Position numbers and translations under genes: made by a program
Notes under the pieces: generated by a model
Told to the model about the DNA's origin: nothing
Database searches by the model: none
What the model saw: only the letters and a program-made list of their open reading frames with translations
From: Strix aluco
Lineage: Eukaryota; Chordata; Aves; Strigiformes; Strigidae
NCBI RefSeq assembly: GCF_031877795.1
Contig: NW_027436627.1
Span: forward strand, 1 to 64,000
DNA: 64,000 bases
Direction of reading: 5' to 3'
In this document: piece after piece, positions 12,180 to 21,745 of the stretch
Layout: every line of letters starts with the position of its first letter
Numbering within the stretch: the stretch's first letter is position 1

Positions 12180-12860
12180 AAGTTTTGGTCAAAAAAGGTT
12201 GAGACTTTGGGCAACGGATTGACATTTGAGGCAAAAATGCTCAAGATTTGCTGCAAACAGTTGATGTTTGCTACAACCAGTCAAAGTTTGGGGCAAATAG
12301 TCAAAGTTTGGGGCAAATGGTTGAGACTCAGTGCAAAGAGTCAAGGTTTGGGGCAAAACCAGTCGAGTTTTGGGGCACAAATGTTTGAGACTCCGGCAAC
12401 TGGTTGAGGTTTGAGGTAAAAATGGTGAAGATTTGCTGCTAAACGGTCGATGTCTGGTACAACCAGTGAAGGTTTGGGGCAAAAACAATTGAAGTTGGGG
12501 AAATATGGTTGAGACCCAATGAAAAAGGTTGAGTTTGGGGCAAAACCAGTCAAGGTTTGGGGCAAAACCAGTCAAGACTCAGTGCAAACGGTCAAGACTT
12601 GGGATAAACATGGTCAAGGTTTGGGGCAAATGGTTGAGATTGGGGTGAAAATAGTTGAGTTTTGGGGCAGAAATGGTCAAGGTTGGGGAAATGGTTGAGA
12701 CTTGAGATGAAAATGGACAAATTTTGGGGTAAATGGTTGAGATTTGCTGCAAAAATGGACGAGAGTTGGGGGCAAATGCTTCAGGCTTTGGGCCAACACT
12801 TGAACTTTGGGGCAAACGGTCACTCACGGTGCAGAAAGTCAAGGGTTGGGGCAAATGGTG
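12180..12860 (-). repeat. TTGAC-type 20-bp minisatellite inside V cluster
   Basis: Reverse complement of the array at 9540-11640 (GTCAAGGTTTGGGGCAAA units). It fills the 3' flank of pVH1 and contains no gene. Confidence 0.85.
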
Positions 12861-12952
12861 AAGACTCGGGACAAGGATCTGGGATGGGTTCAGCGGTTTT
12901 GGGAGGGTTTGGGGACACGGCGGAGGGACGTTGGGGCTCAGGGCCGGGGTTG

Positions 12953-13277
12953 GTGCCACCACCACTACCAGGTTCTTTGGCGCAGTAGTAGGTGGCCGTG
13001 TCGTCGTCCCTGAGGCCGCTCATCTGCAGCGTGACCGTGCTCTGGGCGTTGTCTCTGGAGATGGTGGAGCGACCTCGGACTGACGGTGCATAGTAGGTGT
13101 CACCAATGGTGCCAACAGCCGCAACGAACTCGATGCCCTTCCCGGGCGCCTGTCGCAGCCACTGCATGTCGAAGCTGCTGAAGGTGAAGCCGGAGCCCTT
13201 GCAGACGAGGGTCAGGGACCCCCCGGGGGCCCGGAGGCCTCCTCCAGTCTCCACCAATTCCACGGCCGCCCGCAGCC
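12953..13277 (-). pseudogene. IGHV: pVH1, pseudo-VH exon, full length
   Basis: Full V exon reading from [10 protein letters not shown] after a CCGCAG acceptor. CDR1 is SFDMQ, FR2 is [14 protein letters not shown] and CDR2 is [18 protein letters not shown]3 has RSTISRD and [10 protein letters not shown]. The exon runs straight from YYCAK into D-like codons EPGSGGGT, with no heptamer or nonamer. The frame is open. Head-to-head with pVH2 (353 bp apart). Its mirror copy is pVH20. Confidence 0.93.
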
Positions 13278-13371
13278 CTGCGGAGGGAAAAATTGAGGCA
13301 CCTGGTCCCGGCATCAACCCCCAGGGGATCCTCCAGTATCTTCTCCTCCTCCTCCTCACACTCTCCCATGT

Positions 13372-13629
13372 AGGACCCAGCCCCACTGAGCCCTCCCCGA
13401 GCACAGATTTGGGGGTCAATACCGGGATTAGGAGACTCAATTCTGACAAATTTGAGTCAGCTGGTCCTGGCATCGACCCCCAGGGGATTCCCCAGCACCT
13501 TCTTCTCCTCCTCCTCCTCACACCCTCCCAGGTAGGACCCAGCCCCGCCAACGCCCTCCCTGGGCGCGGATTTGGGAGAATGATGTCAAAATCTGGCGCT
13601 TCAATTTTTGCCCTTTTTGTCTTCCGCAG
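13372..13629 (+). other. Leader-exon remnants and leader intron of pVH2
   Basis: A Leu-rich-type TTCTTCTCCTCCTCC stretch ends at CCCAG|GTAGGACCC (donor at 13532), like the leader of the complete V gene. A 98-bp intron then runs to the TTCCGCAG acceptor at 13629. A second similar remnant ends at about 13371 with an altered donor (CCATGTAGG). Neither remnant starts with an ATG in the position used by the complete gene. Confidence 0.7.
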
Positions 13630-13956
13630 GGCTGCGGGCGGCCGTGGAATTGGTGGAGACCGGAGGAGGCCTCCGGGTCCCCGGGGGGTCCCTGACCCTC
13701 GTCTGCAAGGGCTCCGGCTTCACCTTCAGCAGCTTCAGCATGAACTGGGTGCGACAGGCGCCCGGGAAGGGGCTCGAGTGGGTCGCGCAAATTACCAGCG
13801 GTGGTAGCACCTACTACGCGCCGTCGGTCAAAGGTCGCTTCACCATCTCCAGGGACAACGCCCAGAGCACGGTCACGCTGCAGATGAGCAGCCTCAGGGA
13901 CGACGACACGGCCACCTACTACTGCGGGAAAGAACCTGGGGGCAGCTCGGCCCCGT
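13630..13956 (+). pseudogene. IGHV: pVH2, pseudo-VH exon, full length
   Basis: Open V exon with CDR1 SFSMN, FR2 [17 protein letters not shown]2 [16 protein letters not shown] and CDR3 region [17 protein letters not shown] in place of CAK is shared with pVH16, 19, 29 and 32. The 3' flank is a unique-looking spacer to 14450 and differs from the flank of most other members. No RSS. Mirror copy is pVH19. Confidence 0.93.
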
Positions 13957-14450
13957 CCCGCCAGGAAATCCCCCATCCAGGGGGTTTTTGGGGGGGGCAG
14001 CGATGCGGGGCTATGCCCCGCTCCCCTGCCCTGGGCCCGACATTCTGAGCTGCCCCTGGACCCTACCCTGAGCCCAGAGCCCCACCCCGACCTCGCTCTG
14101 GGCACCCAGACCCCGGCCTGCACCTGCCAGCTCCAGCACAGGGACCCCTAAGCCCTGCCCAGAGCCTAAACCCCCCCGTCGTCACCCCAAACATCTGCTC
14201 AGGACCAAACCTCTGCCCTCAGCCCAGACCCCAGCGTCACGCTCAGACGCGGGTGAGCTGCGTCCCCAAATTCCAGACAATCTCCCCAAAACTCTTCAGC
14301 TGAGCCTGAGCATCCCTGCGCTGCCTCAAGACTCCAGCGTCCATCGCAGGGGCACCCTAAGCCCAGCCCAGTGCCCAAATCCTCAGCTCTAGACCCGGCT
14401 GGATGCGGCACAACAGTCCCATCCTCTGTCCCCCTCCCACCCCCGGGGAG
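13957..14450. other. Spacer, no gene; duplicated five times
   Basis: GC-rich unique spacer after pVH2. Copies lie at about 27540-28040, 29565-30060, 40360-40860 and 42385-42880. I see no exon, RSS or promoter in it. Confidence 0.6.
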
Positions 14451-14454
14451 TTCT

Positions 14455-14544
14455 GTCCCCACTCCAGCCCCTTCCCGGGAGCCCCCAGGACGTTGCGGAG
14501 CTGCTGGGGGTGACGCTGGTGCCCTGACAGATTAGACAGAGGGC
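14455..14544 (-). pseudogene. Old V relic (FR1-CDR1-FR2), type 2
   Basis: Degenerate V piece read across frames as [15 protein letters not shown] and APGKGLEWG, homologous to [11 protein letters not shown]...APGKGLEW. It lies 3' of pVH3 in the same orientation. Confidence 0.65.
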
Positions 14545-14698
14545 AGGGATTGGGGCCAAAAGCCCAGGATTTGGGGTTGAGGAAGGGTTTTGTGCTTGGT
14601 GCAGGGGTCCAGGCTTGAGACAAGTCCTGGGTTTTGTGCAGGGATTGGAAGGCAATGCTGGGATTTGGGGACACAGCACAGGGGTGTTGGGGCTCGGT

Positions 14699-14978
14699 GC
14701 CACCACCACCACTATAAGCACGTTTGGCGCAGTAGTAGGTGGCCGTGTCGTCGTCCCTGAGGCTGCTCATCTGCAGCGTGACCGTGCTCTGGGCGTTGTC
14801 CCTGGAGATGGTGAAGCGGCCTTGGACCGACGGCGCGTACAAGGTGCTACCACCATCCTTGTTAATATACGCGACGTACTCAAGCCCCTTCCCAGGCGCC
14901 TGTCGCACCCAGTACATGCTGAAGCTGCTGAAGGTGAAGCCGGAGCCCTTGCAGACCAGGGTCAGGGACCCCCCGGGG
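14699..14978 (-). pseudogene. IGHV: pVH3, pseudo-VH exon, FR1-truncated
   Basis: V homology begins at [11 protein letters not shown]; the first 12-14 codons and the acceptor are replaced by spacer sequence. CDR1 SFSMY, CDR2 [17 protein letters not shown], then [14 protein letters not shown] with D-like codons. The frame is open. Mirror copy is pVH18, which has GSS instead of GGS in CDR2. Head-to-head with pVH4. Confidence 0.92.
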
Positions 14979-15229
14979 TTCTGGACCCAGCCAGGACCCT
15001 GCCCCAATCCTGGCTCCAAGCCCACACCCTAATACTGAGCCCTGAACCCAGCCCCTGCCCCCAGCCCAGCCCCTCCCTGTGCCCAGACCCCCCCAGGGTC
15101 CCAGAGCCCCCCCAGGCTGTGGCGGGGAAGCTCCTGCTGAGGAAAAGGCCTGAGTTTTGTCCAAATCGATTCCCCCGGTCTCTGGTTTGTACAGAAACAT
15201 CCACGGAACTGGGGGCGGGTGGGGGAGCG

Positions 15230-15460
15230 TTCCCGACCCCCCGTCACTGGTGTGCGGGGAACGCCGGGGTCTGTCTGCGGAGCTGCCGCCAGCAACTGGG
15301 TGAAGCCCGTGAAGGACAGAACGGGGTCGGAGCGACAGCGAAGGCTCCGCAGAGACCTGCAGGTGTGCGGGGACAGGAACTGAAAGAGCAACGCGGGAGG
15401 AAAGATAAAATGGGTCTGAAAAGAGAAAAGCTGCTAAAAACTGCGGGGCTGAGGCGATCG
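15230..15460 (-). repeat. 220-bp module abutting FR1-truncated V exons
   Basis: A non-V sequence (TTTCAGTTCCTGTCCCCGCA to GTGACGGGGG in its own direction) joins the V exon at the same FR1 position (GATCG|GGGGGTCCCTG). Copies are at 16757-16985, 28557-28785, 41377-41605 and 49728-49955. It is not V sequence. Its origin is not recognised. Confidence 0.7.
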
Positions 15461-15747
15461 GGGGGTCCCTGACCCTCATCTGCAAGGGCTCCGGCTTCAC
15501 CTTCAGCAGCTTCACCATGCTCTGGGTGCGACAGGCGCCCGGGAAGGGGCTCGAGTGGGTCGCGAGTATTTACAACGATGGTGGTAGCACCTGGTACGCG
15601 TCATCGGTCAAAGGCCGCTTCACCATCTCCAGGGACAACGCCCAGAGCACGGTCACGCTGCAGATGAGCAGCCTCAGGGACGACGACACGGCCACCTACT
15701 ACTGCGTCAAATACGCTGGTGCTGGTGCTTATGGTGGTTATGGTGGC
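15461..15747 (+). pseudogene. IGHV: pVH4, pseudo-VH exon, FR1-truncated
   Basis: Starts at [12 protein letters not shown] directly after the 220-bp module. CDR1 SFTML, CDR2 [17 protein letters not shown], then [17 protein letters not shown], the longest D-like tail of the simple type. YYCVK is unusual here. The frame is open. It lies at the end of the inverted-repeat arm; the matching position in the other arm holds a different V (pVH17). Confidence 0.92.
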
Positions 15748-15900
15748 CCCGAGCCCCAACACCCCTGTGCTGTGTCCCCAAATCGCAGCTTTGTCCCCAA
15801 ATCCCTGCACAAAACCCAGACCTTGTCTCAAGCCTGGACCCCTGCACCAAGCACAAAACCCTTCCTCGAGCCCAAGTCCTGGGCTTTTGGCCCCAATCCC

Positions 15901-15988
15901 TGCCCTGCTCATCCTCTGCCAGGGCTCTGACTTCACCCCCAGCAGCTCCGCAATGTTCTGGCTCCAACAGGCACCTGGACCCTTCCCC
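15901..15988 (+). pseudogene. Old V relic, type 1
   Basis: [19 protein letters not shown] and LQQAPG line up with [23 protein letters not shown]. This is a second, more diverged V fragment about 150 bp downstream of pVH4 in the same orientation. Confidence 0.7.
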
Positions 15989-16174
15989 AAACCCTCGCAC
16001 CAGTCCCAGGGCCCTGCCCAGAGCCCGGAAATCCCCACCCTGCACCCCCAAATCCCAGCATCTCCCCCCAAATCCTCACCCCGAGCATCAGTGTCCCAAC
16101 CCTGCATCCCAAAGTCCCAACATCTGCCCCAAAATCCCAACATCTGCCCCAAAATCTTTGCCCCAAGAATCTAC

Positions 16175-16236
16175 AGAATGGTTGGACTCGGTGATCTTCA
16201 AGGTCTTTTCCAACCGAGATGATTCTGTGAGTCTGT
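16175..16236 (+). mobile_element. CR1 LINE 3' tail fragment
   Basis: GGTTGGACTCGGTGATCTTC followed by TTTTCCAACCGAGATGATTCTGTG, the CR1 3' end in forward orientation, between pVH4 and pVH5. Confidence 0.8.
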
Positions 16237-16479
16237 AAAAATAGATGAGTTTTGGGGAAAATGGTTGAGATTTGTTGCAAAAATTGACGAGACTTGTTGG
16301 CAAATGGTTGAAGTTTTGGGCCAACACTTGAAGTTTGGGGCAAACGGTCACTCATGGTGCAGAAAGTCAAGGGTTGGGGCAAACGGTGAAGACTCGGGGC
16401 GAGATTCTGGGATGGGTTCAGCGGTTTTGGGAGGGTTTGGGGACACGGCGGAGGGACGTTGGGGCTCAGGGCCGGGGTG

Positions 16480-16756
16480 GGAGCCATTACCAGCACCATC
16501 TTCTCTGGCGCAGTAGTAGGTGGCCGTGTCGTCGTCCCTGAGGCTGCTCATCTGCAGCGTGACCGTGCTCTGGGCGTTGTCCCTGGAGATGGTGAAGCGG
16601 CCTTTGACCGACGGCGCGTAGGAGGTGCCACTACTATCGTCATGAATACCCGCGACGTACTCGAGCCCCTTCCCGGGCGCCTGTCGCACCCAGAGCATGG
16701 TGAAGCTGCTGAAGGTGAAGCCGGAGCCCTTGCAGACGAGGGTCAGGGACCCCCCG
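16480..16756 (-). pseudogene. IGHV: pVH5, pseudo-VH exon, FR1-truncated
   Basis: Truncated at [10 protein letters not shown] by the 220-bp module. CDR1 SFTML, CDR2 [17 protein letters not shown], then [15 protein letters not shown]. The CAR motif with Glu-Asp differs from the common CAK. Near-identical copy pVH38 lies 32971 bp downstream, with FYAPSVEG in CDR2. Head-to-head with pVH6. Confidence 0.92.
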
Positions 16757-17285
16757 ATCGCCTCAGCCCCGCAGTTTTTAGCAGCTTTTCGCTTTTCAGA
16801 CCCATTTTATCTTCCCTCCCGCGTTGCTCTTTCAGTTCCTGTCCCCGCACACCTGCAGGTCTCTGCGGAGCCTTCGCTGTCGCTCCGACCCCGTTCTGTC
16901 CTTCACGGGCTTCACCCAGTTGCTGGCGGCAGCTCCGCAGACAGACCCCGGCGTTCCCCGCACACCAGTGACGGGGGGTCGGGAAGGGAGGAGGTGAAGG
17001 GACCCCCCGGGGGTCTGGATCCAGCTGGGACCCTGCCCCAATCCTGGAGCCCAGCCCAACATTTGGTCCAAGCCCAGACCCTGAGCCAGAAATATAAAAA
17101 ATAAAAAATTGAGGCGCCCGATCTCGGCATCGTTCCCCCAAATCCAGGCCCAGGGAGGGGGTTGGTGGGCCTGGATCCTACGTGGGAGAGTGCGAGGAAG
17201 AGGAGGAGGAGAAGGTGCTGGGGGATCCCCTGGTGGTGGATGCTGGGACCAGGCGACTCAATTTTTGGATTTTCTTCTTCCGCAG

Positions 17286-17614
17286 GGCTGCGGGCGGCCG
17301 TGGAATTGGTGGAGACCGGAGGAGGCCTCCGGGCCCCCGGGGGGTCCCTGACCCTCGTCTGCAAGGGCTCCGGCTTCACCTTCAGCAGCACCTACATGCA
17401 GTGGGTGCGACAGGCGCCCGGGAAGGGCATCGAGTACGTCGCGGCTATTACCAACGATGGTGGTTGGACAGGCTACGCGCCGTCGGTCAAAGGTCGCTCC
17501 ACCATCTCCAGGGACAACGCCCAGAGCACGGTCACGCTGCAGATGAGCAGCCTCAGGGACGACGACACGGCCACCTACTACTGCGCCAAAGAAGCTGGTA
17601 GTGGTGCTGGTACC
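17286..17614 (+). pseudogene. IGHV: pVH6, pseudo-VH exon, full length
   Basis: Full open exon after TTCTTCCGCAG. CDR1 STYMQ, FR2 [17 protein letters not shown]2 [24 protein letters not shown], then [15 protein letters not shown]. Shares CDR2 with pVH24 and pVH40. A leader remnant with GTGGGAGAGTGCGAGG-like purine repeats precedes it. No RSS. Confidence 0.93.
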
Positions 17615-18420
17615 AAGCCCGGCCCCGTGTCCCCAAATCCCAGAAAAGTCCCAAAAATCTGTGCATCAAACCCAGGAGCTGCCACAAGCCCGTGTGAGGA
17701 TCTGAGGGAGTTGATGCCTCAAACATTCACCGACACAGAAAACCTCGAGGCCCAGCTGCACCTTTGGGTCAGTCTCAGGAACCTCCCCCCAGGCCGCGGG
17801 CGTGTCTCGAAGGCTGCACCCCCCCACTCCCGGGCAGCTGCACCCACAAACTCCTTCGGTGGGTCTCAGAGGGGGAGACGGGGGCTGAGGGAAACCAAAT
17901 ATTGACCAGCGGCTCCGTCGTGTCCCAGCCCCCGCGCGCCATCGCTCACGCCCTGCGAAGGGGCGGCAGTTCCGCCCCGGAGGCAGCAAAAACCTGCGGG
18001 ATCAGAGGAAAAAAAAACCCTAAATTTGGGCAGAAACGCTCATCGGCTGCTGCCAGGGACTGAAAAGGCGACAGAAATTTGCCGGGTGTGCGCCCACCCC
18101 GCAGCCGGGTCCCTGTGCGCCCCCCACCCAGGATCAGCGGGGCCGGGGCCGCGGGGGGCCCAGGGGCGCTGATCCGCGTTGCTTGGACTCGCGGCCTTGC
18201 CTGCCCTCCCCTCCCCTCCCCTTCCCTTCCCGCCCTTTCGTGCCGGGTTATAACCGACCACGTCGCTGATTCCCCTTCTCCGAGTGGGAATCGTTCTCCA
18301 GCGCCCGCGAAAGGTTTTAACCGGGCGTTGGGTCTCGTTTCAGCTCAATTGACCCCGCGGGGATCACAGAACCGTTCGACTCTGCGGGCTTCCAGGACGG
18401 GTGGGGACAGAGGTGACGTC
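17615..18420. other. CpG-rich spacer, no gene; inverted copy at 34285-35092
   Basis: Unique sequence with CpG-rich parts (about 17920-18320). Paired coordinates with 34285-35092 sum to about 52706, so this is a second inverted repeat with a different axis. I see no open V frame, RSS or splice structure in it. Confidence 0.6.
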
Positions 18421-18591
18421 AGAGCGCTGGCAGTGGGTGAGCAGGGCAGGGATTGGGGCCAAAAGCCCAGGATTTGGGCTCGAGGAAGGGTTTTGTGCTT
18501 GGTGCAGGGGTCAAGGCTTGAGACAAGGCCTGGGTTTTGTGCTGGGATTTGGGTTCCATGCTGGGATCTGGGGACACGGGGCCGGGCTCGG

Positions 18592-18870
18592 TGCCACCTC
18601 TACCAGTAAAACCTTTGGCGCAGTAGTAGGTGGCCGTGTCGTCGTCCCTGAGGCTGCTCATCTGCAGCGTGACCGTGCTCTGGGCGTTGTCCCTGGAGAT
18701 GGTGAAGCGGCCTTTGACCGACGGCGCGTATCTTGTGGTACTACCACTGCTGCTAATTTCTGCGACGTACTCGAGCCCCTTCCCGGGCTCCTGTCGCACC
18801 CACTGCATGGTGAAGCTGCTGAAGGTGAAGCCGGAGCCCTTGCAGACGAGGGTCAGGGACCCCCCGGGGG
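18592..18870 (-). pseudogene. IGHV: pVH7, pseudo-VH exon, FR1-truncated
   Basis: Begins at [11 protein letters not shown] with spacer sequence upstream. CDR1 SFTMQ, FR2 [14 protein letters not shown] (Ala to Glu change in QAPG), CDR2 [17 protein letters not shown], then [13 protein letters not shown]. The frame is open. CDR2 is shared with pVH10. Only a short stub of the type 1 relic remains 3' of it at about 18416-18440. Confidence 0.92.
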
Positions 18871-19068
18871 TTTGGATCCAGCAGGACCCTGCCCTGATTC
18901 TGGAGCCCAGCCCAACATTTGGTCCAGGATTAGTCCCTCACACTGAGCCCAGACCCCTCCCTGTGCCCAGACCCCCCCAGGGTCCCAGATTTGCTCCCCC
19001 GAGGCTGGTGCCAGCCTGGAGCAGGGACTGGGGGGACCTGGGGGTCTCCCCTTGTGCCCCCATCCCAG

Positions 19069-19122
19069 GGCTGCGGGCGGCTGTGGAATTCCATGGAACC
19101 AATTCCATGGCCACCAGCAGCC
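19069..19122. pseudogene. Two V-exon 5' stubs head to head
   Basis: CCCAG|GGCTGCGGGCGGCTGTGG on + starts at 19069. On the - strand CCGCAG|GGCTGCTGGTGGCC starts at 19122. Both are only the first 8-9 codons of a V exon, and they meet around a near-palindromic GGAATTCCATGGAACC stretch. Confidence 0.65.
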
Positions 19123-19321
19123 CTGCGGAGGAAGAAAGGACAGAATTGAGTCACCTGGTCCTGGCATCGACCCCCAGGGGATCCCCCAGCACCTTCTTCT
19201 CCTCCTCCTCCTCACAACCTCCATGGTAGGACCCAGCCCTGCCAACACCCTCCCGGGGAGCGGAGTTCAGGGTTGATGCTGGGACCAGGTGCCTCAATTC
19301 TGTCCTTTTTGTCTTCCGCAG

Positions 19322-19647
19322 GGCTGCGGGCGGCCGTGGAATTGGTGGAGACCGGAGGAGGCCTCCGGGCCCCCGGGGGGTCCCTGACCCTCGTCTGCAA
19401 GGGCTCCGGCTTCACCTTCAGCAGCTTCAGAATGCACTGGGTACGACAGGCGCCCGGGAAGGGGCTCGAATACGTCGGCTATATTAACAGCGATGGTAGC
19501 ACAGGCTACGCGCCGTCGGTCAAAGGCCGCTTCACCATCTCCAGGGACAACGCCCAGAGCACGGTCACGCTGCAGATGAGCAGCCTCAGGGACGACGACA
19601 CGGCCACCTACTACTGCGCCAAATGTGCTTATAGTGGTGGTGGTGGC
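19322..19647 (+). pseudogene. IGHV: pVH8, pseudo-VH exon, full length
   Basis: Open exon with CDR1 SFRMH, FR2 [17 protein letters not shown]2 [16 protein letters not shown], then [14 protein letters not shown]. The Cys in the D-like part (AKCAYS) would add an extra cysteine to CDR3. Most of the exon matches pVH9, which lies inverted about 630 bp further on. Confidence 0.93.
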
Positions 19648-19800
19648 ACCAAGCCCCAACACCCCTGTGCTGTGTCCCCAAATCTCAACATTGTCCCCAA
19701 ATCCCTGCATAAAACCCAGGACTTGTCTCAAGCCTGGACCCCTGCACCAAGCACAGAACCCTTCCTCGAGCCCAAATCCTGGGCTTTTGGCCCCAATCCC

Positions 19801-19888
19801 TGCCCTGCTCATCCTCTGCCAGGGCTCTGACTTCACCCCCAGCAGCTCCGCAATGTTCTGGCTCCAACAGGCACCTGGACCCTTCCCC
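19801..19888 (+). pseudogene. Old V relic, type 1
   Basis: [20 protein letters not shown] piece, 3' of pVH8, same orientation, nearly identical to the relic at 15901-15988. Confidence 0.7.
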
Positions 19889-19969
19889 AAACCCTCGCAC
19901 CAGTGCCAGGGCCCTGCCCAGAGCCCGGAAATCCCCACCCTGCACCCCCAAATCCCAGCATCTCCCCCA

Positions 19970-20280
19970 AATCCTTGCTCTGAGCCCAGATCAGTGGAAC
20001 CACCATCCCAAATCTTATCGTCTTGGGCCGGGATTGGGGCTCAGTGCTCGGGGCTGGGATGGGGGAGGATGCGCTGGGTGCCGTGGGTCCAGGCCTTGGG
20101 CAGGATTTGAGCTGGGATCAAGGTCTCTGGGGTGGGTGGAAGGGTCCGGGGTGGGCGGGGGGATGTCAGGAAGATGCTGGGAACTGAACAACAGCACCGG
20201 GATGTTCTGGGTGGGGGTGATTGAGGGGTCAGGGAGGGGCTGGGACGTGGGGACACAGCACAGGGGTGTTGGGGCTCGGG
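19970..20280. other. Spacer, no gene
   Basis: G-rich unique spacer between the convergent pVH8 and pVH9. Nothing recognisable. Confidence 0.5.
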
Positions 20281-20609
20281 GCCACCATAACTACCAGCAC
20301 CAGCATATTTGGCGCAGTAGTAGGTGGCCGTGTCGTCGTCCCTGAGGCTGCTCATCTGCAGCGTGACCGTGCTCTGGGCGTTGTCCCTGGAGATGGTGAA
20401 GCGGCCTTGGACCGACGGCACGTAGCCTGTGCTACCATCGCTGTTAATATAGCCGACGTATTCGAGCCCCTTCCCGGGCGCCTGTCGTACCCAGTGCATT
20501 CTGAAGCTGCTGAAGGTGAAGCCGGAGCCCTTGCAGACGAGGGTCAGGGACCCCCTGGTGGCCCGGAGGCCTCCTCCGCTCCCCACCAATTCCACGGCCG
20601 CCCGCAGCC
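20281..20609 (-). pseudogene. IGHV: pVH9, pseudo-VH exon, full length
   Basis: FR1 [17 protein letters not shown] differs from the usual [15 protein letters not shown]1 SFRMH, FR2 as in pVH8, CDR2 [16 protein letters not shown], then [14 protein letters not shown]. The frame is open. The leader-like remnant on the - strand ends with a CCAGGTAGGACC donor at about 20706. Confidence 0.93.
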
Positions 20610-20769
20610 CTGCGGAAGACAAAAAAAAGGCCAAAATTGAGGCGCCCGGTTCCGGCATCGACCCCCAAATCCGCTCCCCGGGAGGGTGTTGGTGGGGCTG
20701 GGTCCTACCTGGGAGGGTGCGAGGAGGAGGAGGAGAAGAAGGTGCTGGGGGATCCCCTGGGAGTGATGG

Positions 20770-20805
20770 AATTGGTTCCGTGGAATTCCACAGCCGCCCG
20801 CAGCC
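20770..20805 (-). pseudogene. V-exon 5' stub
   Basis: CCCCAG|GGCTGCGGGCGGCTGTGG then a break at GGAATTCCACGG; only the first codons of a V exon remain. Same lineage as the stubs at 19069, 51773 and 54802 and, by its upstream flank, pVH39. Confidence 0.6.
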
Positions 20806-21027
20806 CTGGGGTGGGGGCACAAGGGGAGACCCCCAGGTCCCCCCAGTCCCCGCTCCAGGCCTGCACCAGCCTCGGGGGAGCAAATCTGGGACCCTGGGGG
20901 GGTCTGGGTACAGGGAGGGGGCTGGGCTGGGGGCAGGGTCTGGGCTCAGGGCTGGGGTCATGCAGGGCTCCAGGATCAGGGCCGGGTCCCGGCTGGGCCC
21001 AGAGAAGGGTCAGTGTGAGGTTCATGG

Positions 21028-21085
21028 TGGCACTGGAGGATCTTCAAGGGCTTTTCCAACCGAGAGGATTCTGGGATTCTCTAAC
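21028..21085 (+). mobile_element. CR1 LINE 3' tail fragment (second variant)
   Basis: GGAGGATCTTCAAGGGCTTT, then TCCAACCGAGAGGATTCTGG. Located just 5' of pVH10. Confidence 0.8.
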
Positions 21086-21173
21086 CCAGCCCCGAAGAAC
21101 CCCTCCCCGGGTACGGATTTGGGGGTGATGCCAGGACCGGGTGACTCAATTTTGGCCCTTTTGTTCTCCGCAG

Positions 21174-21500
21174 GGCTGCGGGCGGCCGTGGAATTGGTGG
21201 AGACCGGAGGAGGCCTCCGGGCCCCCGGGGGGTCCCTGACCCTCGTCTGCAAGGGCTCCGGCTTCACCTTCAGCAGCACCTGGATGTCGTGGGTGCGACA
21301 GGCGCCCGGGAAGGGGCTCGAGTACGTCACAGAAATTAGCAGCAGTGGTAGTACCACAAGATACGCGCCGTCGGTCAAAGGTCGCTCCACCATCTCCAGG
21401 GACAACGCCCAGAGCACGGTCACACTGCAGATGAGCAGCCTCAGGGACGATGACACGGCCACCTACTACTGCGCCAAAAATGCTGATGGTTATGGTGGCA
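21174..21500 (+). pseudogene. IGHV: pVH10, pseudo-VH exon, full length
   Basis: Open exon after TTGTTCTCCGCAG. CDR1 STWMS, FR2 [17 protein letters not shown]2 [24 protein letters not shown], then [18 protein letters not shown] occurs only here. The CDR2 is the same as in pVH7, joined to different CDR1 and CDR3, which suggests donor-to-donor exchange. Confidence 0.93.
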
Positions 21501-21651
21501 CCGAGCCCCAACACCCCTGTGCTGTGTCCCCAAATCCCAGCATTGTCCCCAAATCCCTGCACAAAACCCAGGACTTGTCTCAAGCCTGGACCCCTGCACC
21601 AAGCACAAAACCCTTCCTCGACCCCAAATCCTGGGCTTTTGGCCCCAATCC

Positions 21652-21745
21652 CTGCCCTCTGTCTAATCTGTCGGGGCACCAGCGTCACCCCCAGCAGCTC
21701 CGGCACGTCCTGGGGGCTCCTGGGAAGGGGCTGGAGTGGGGACAG
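21652..21745 (+). pseudogene. Old V relic, type 2
   Basis: [15 protein letters not shown] with a following LGRGWSG piece; diverged V FR1-FR2 sequence 3' of pVH10. Confidence 0.65.

Larger units (their letters stand above)
11949..15470 (+). repeat. Inverted 3.5-kb segmental repeat, left arm
   Basis: Matched by the right arm at 28546-32067 in reverse complement; paired coordinates sum to 44016 at every landmark compared. The arm carries pVH1-3, a TTGAC minisatellite stretch and spacer. Only scattered single-base differences were seen, so the duplication is recent or homogenised. Confidence 0.9.

Noticed and set aside
13957-14450. A V RSS after pVH2-type exons, whose 3' flank differs from the rest
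   Set aside because: No CAC-starting heptamer with a nonamer at 12 or 23 bp could be found after YYCGKEPGG.
14615-15472. Recurrent open frames with [19 protein letters not shown]
   Set aside because: These are antisense readings of the pVH FR3-CDR regions; they appear opposite every pVH exon and share no independent feature.
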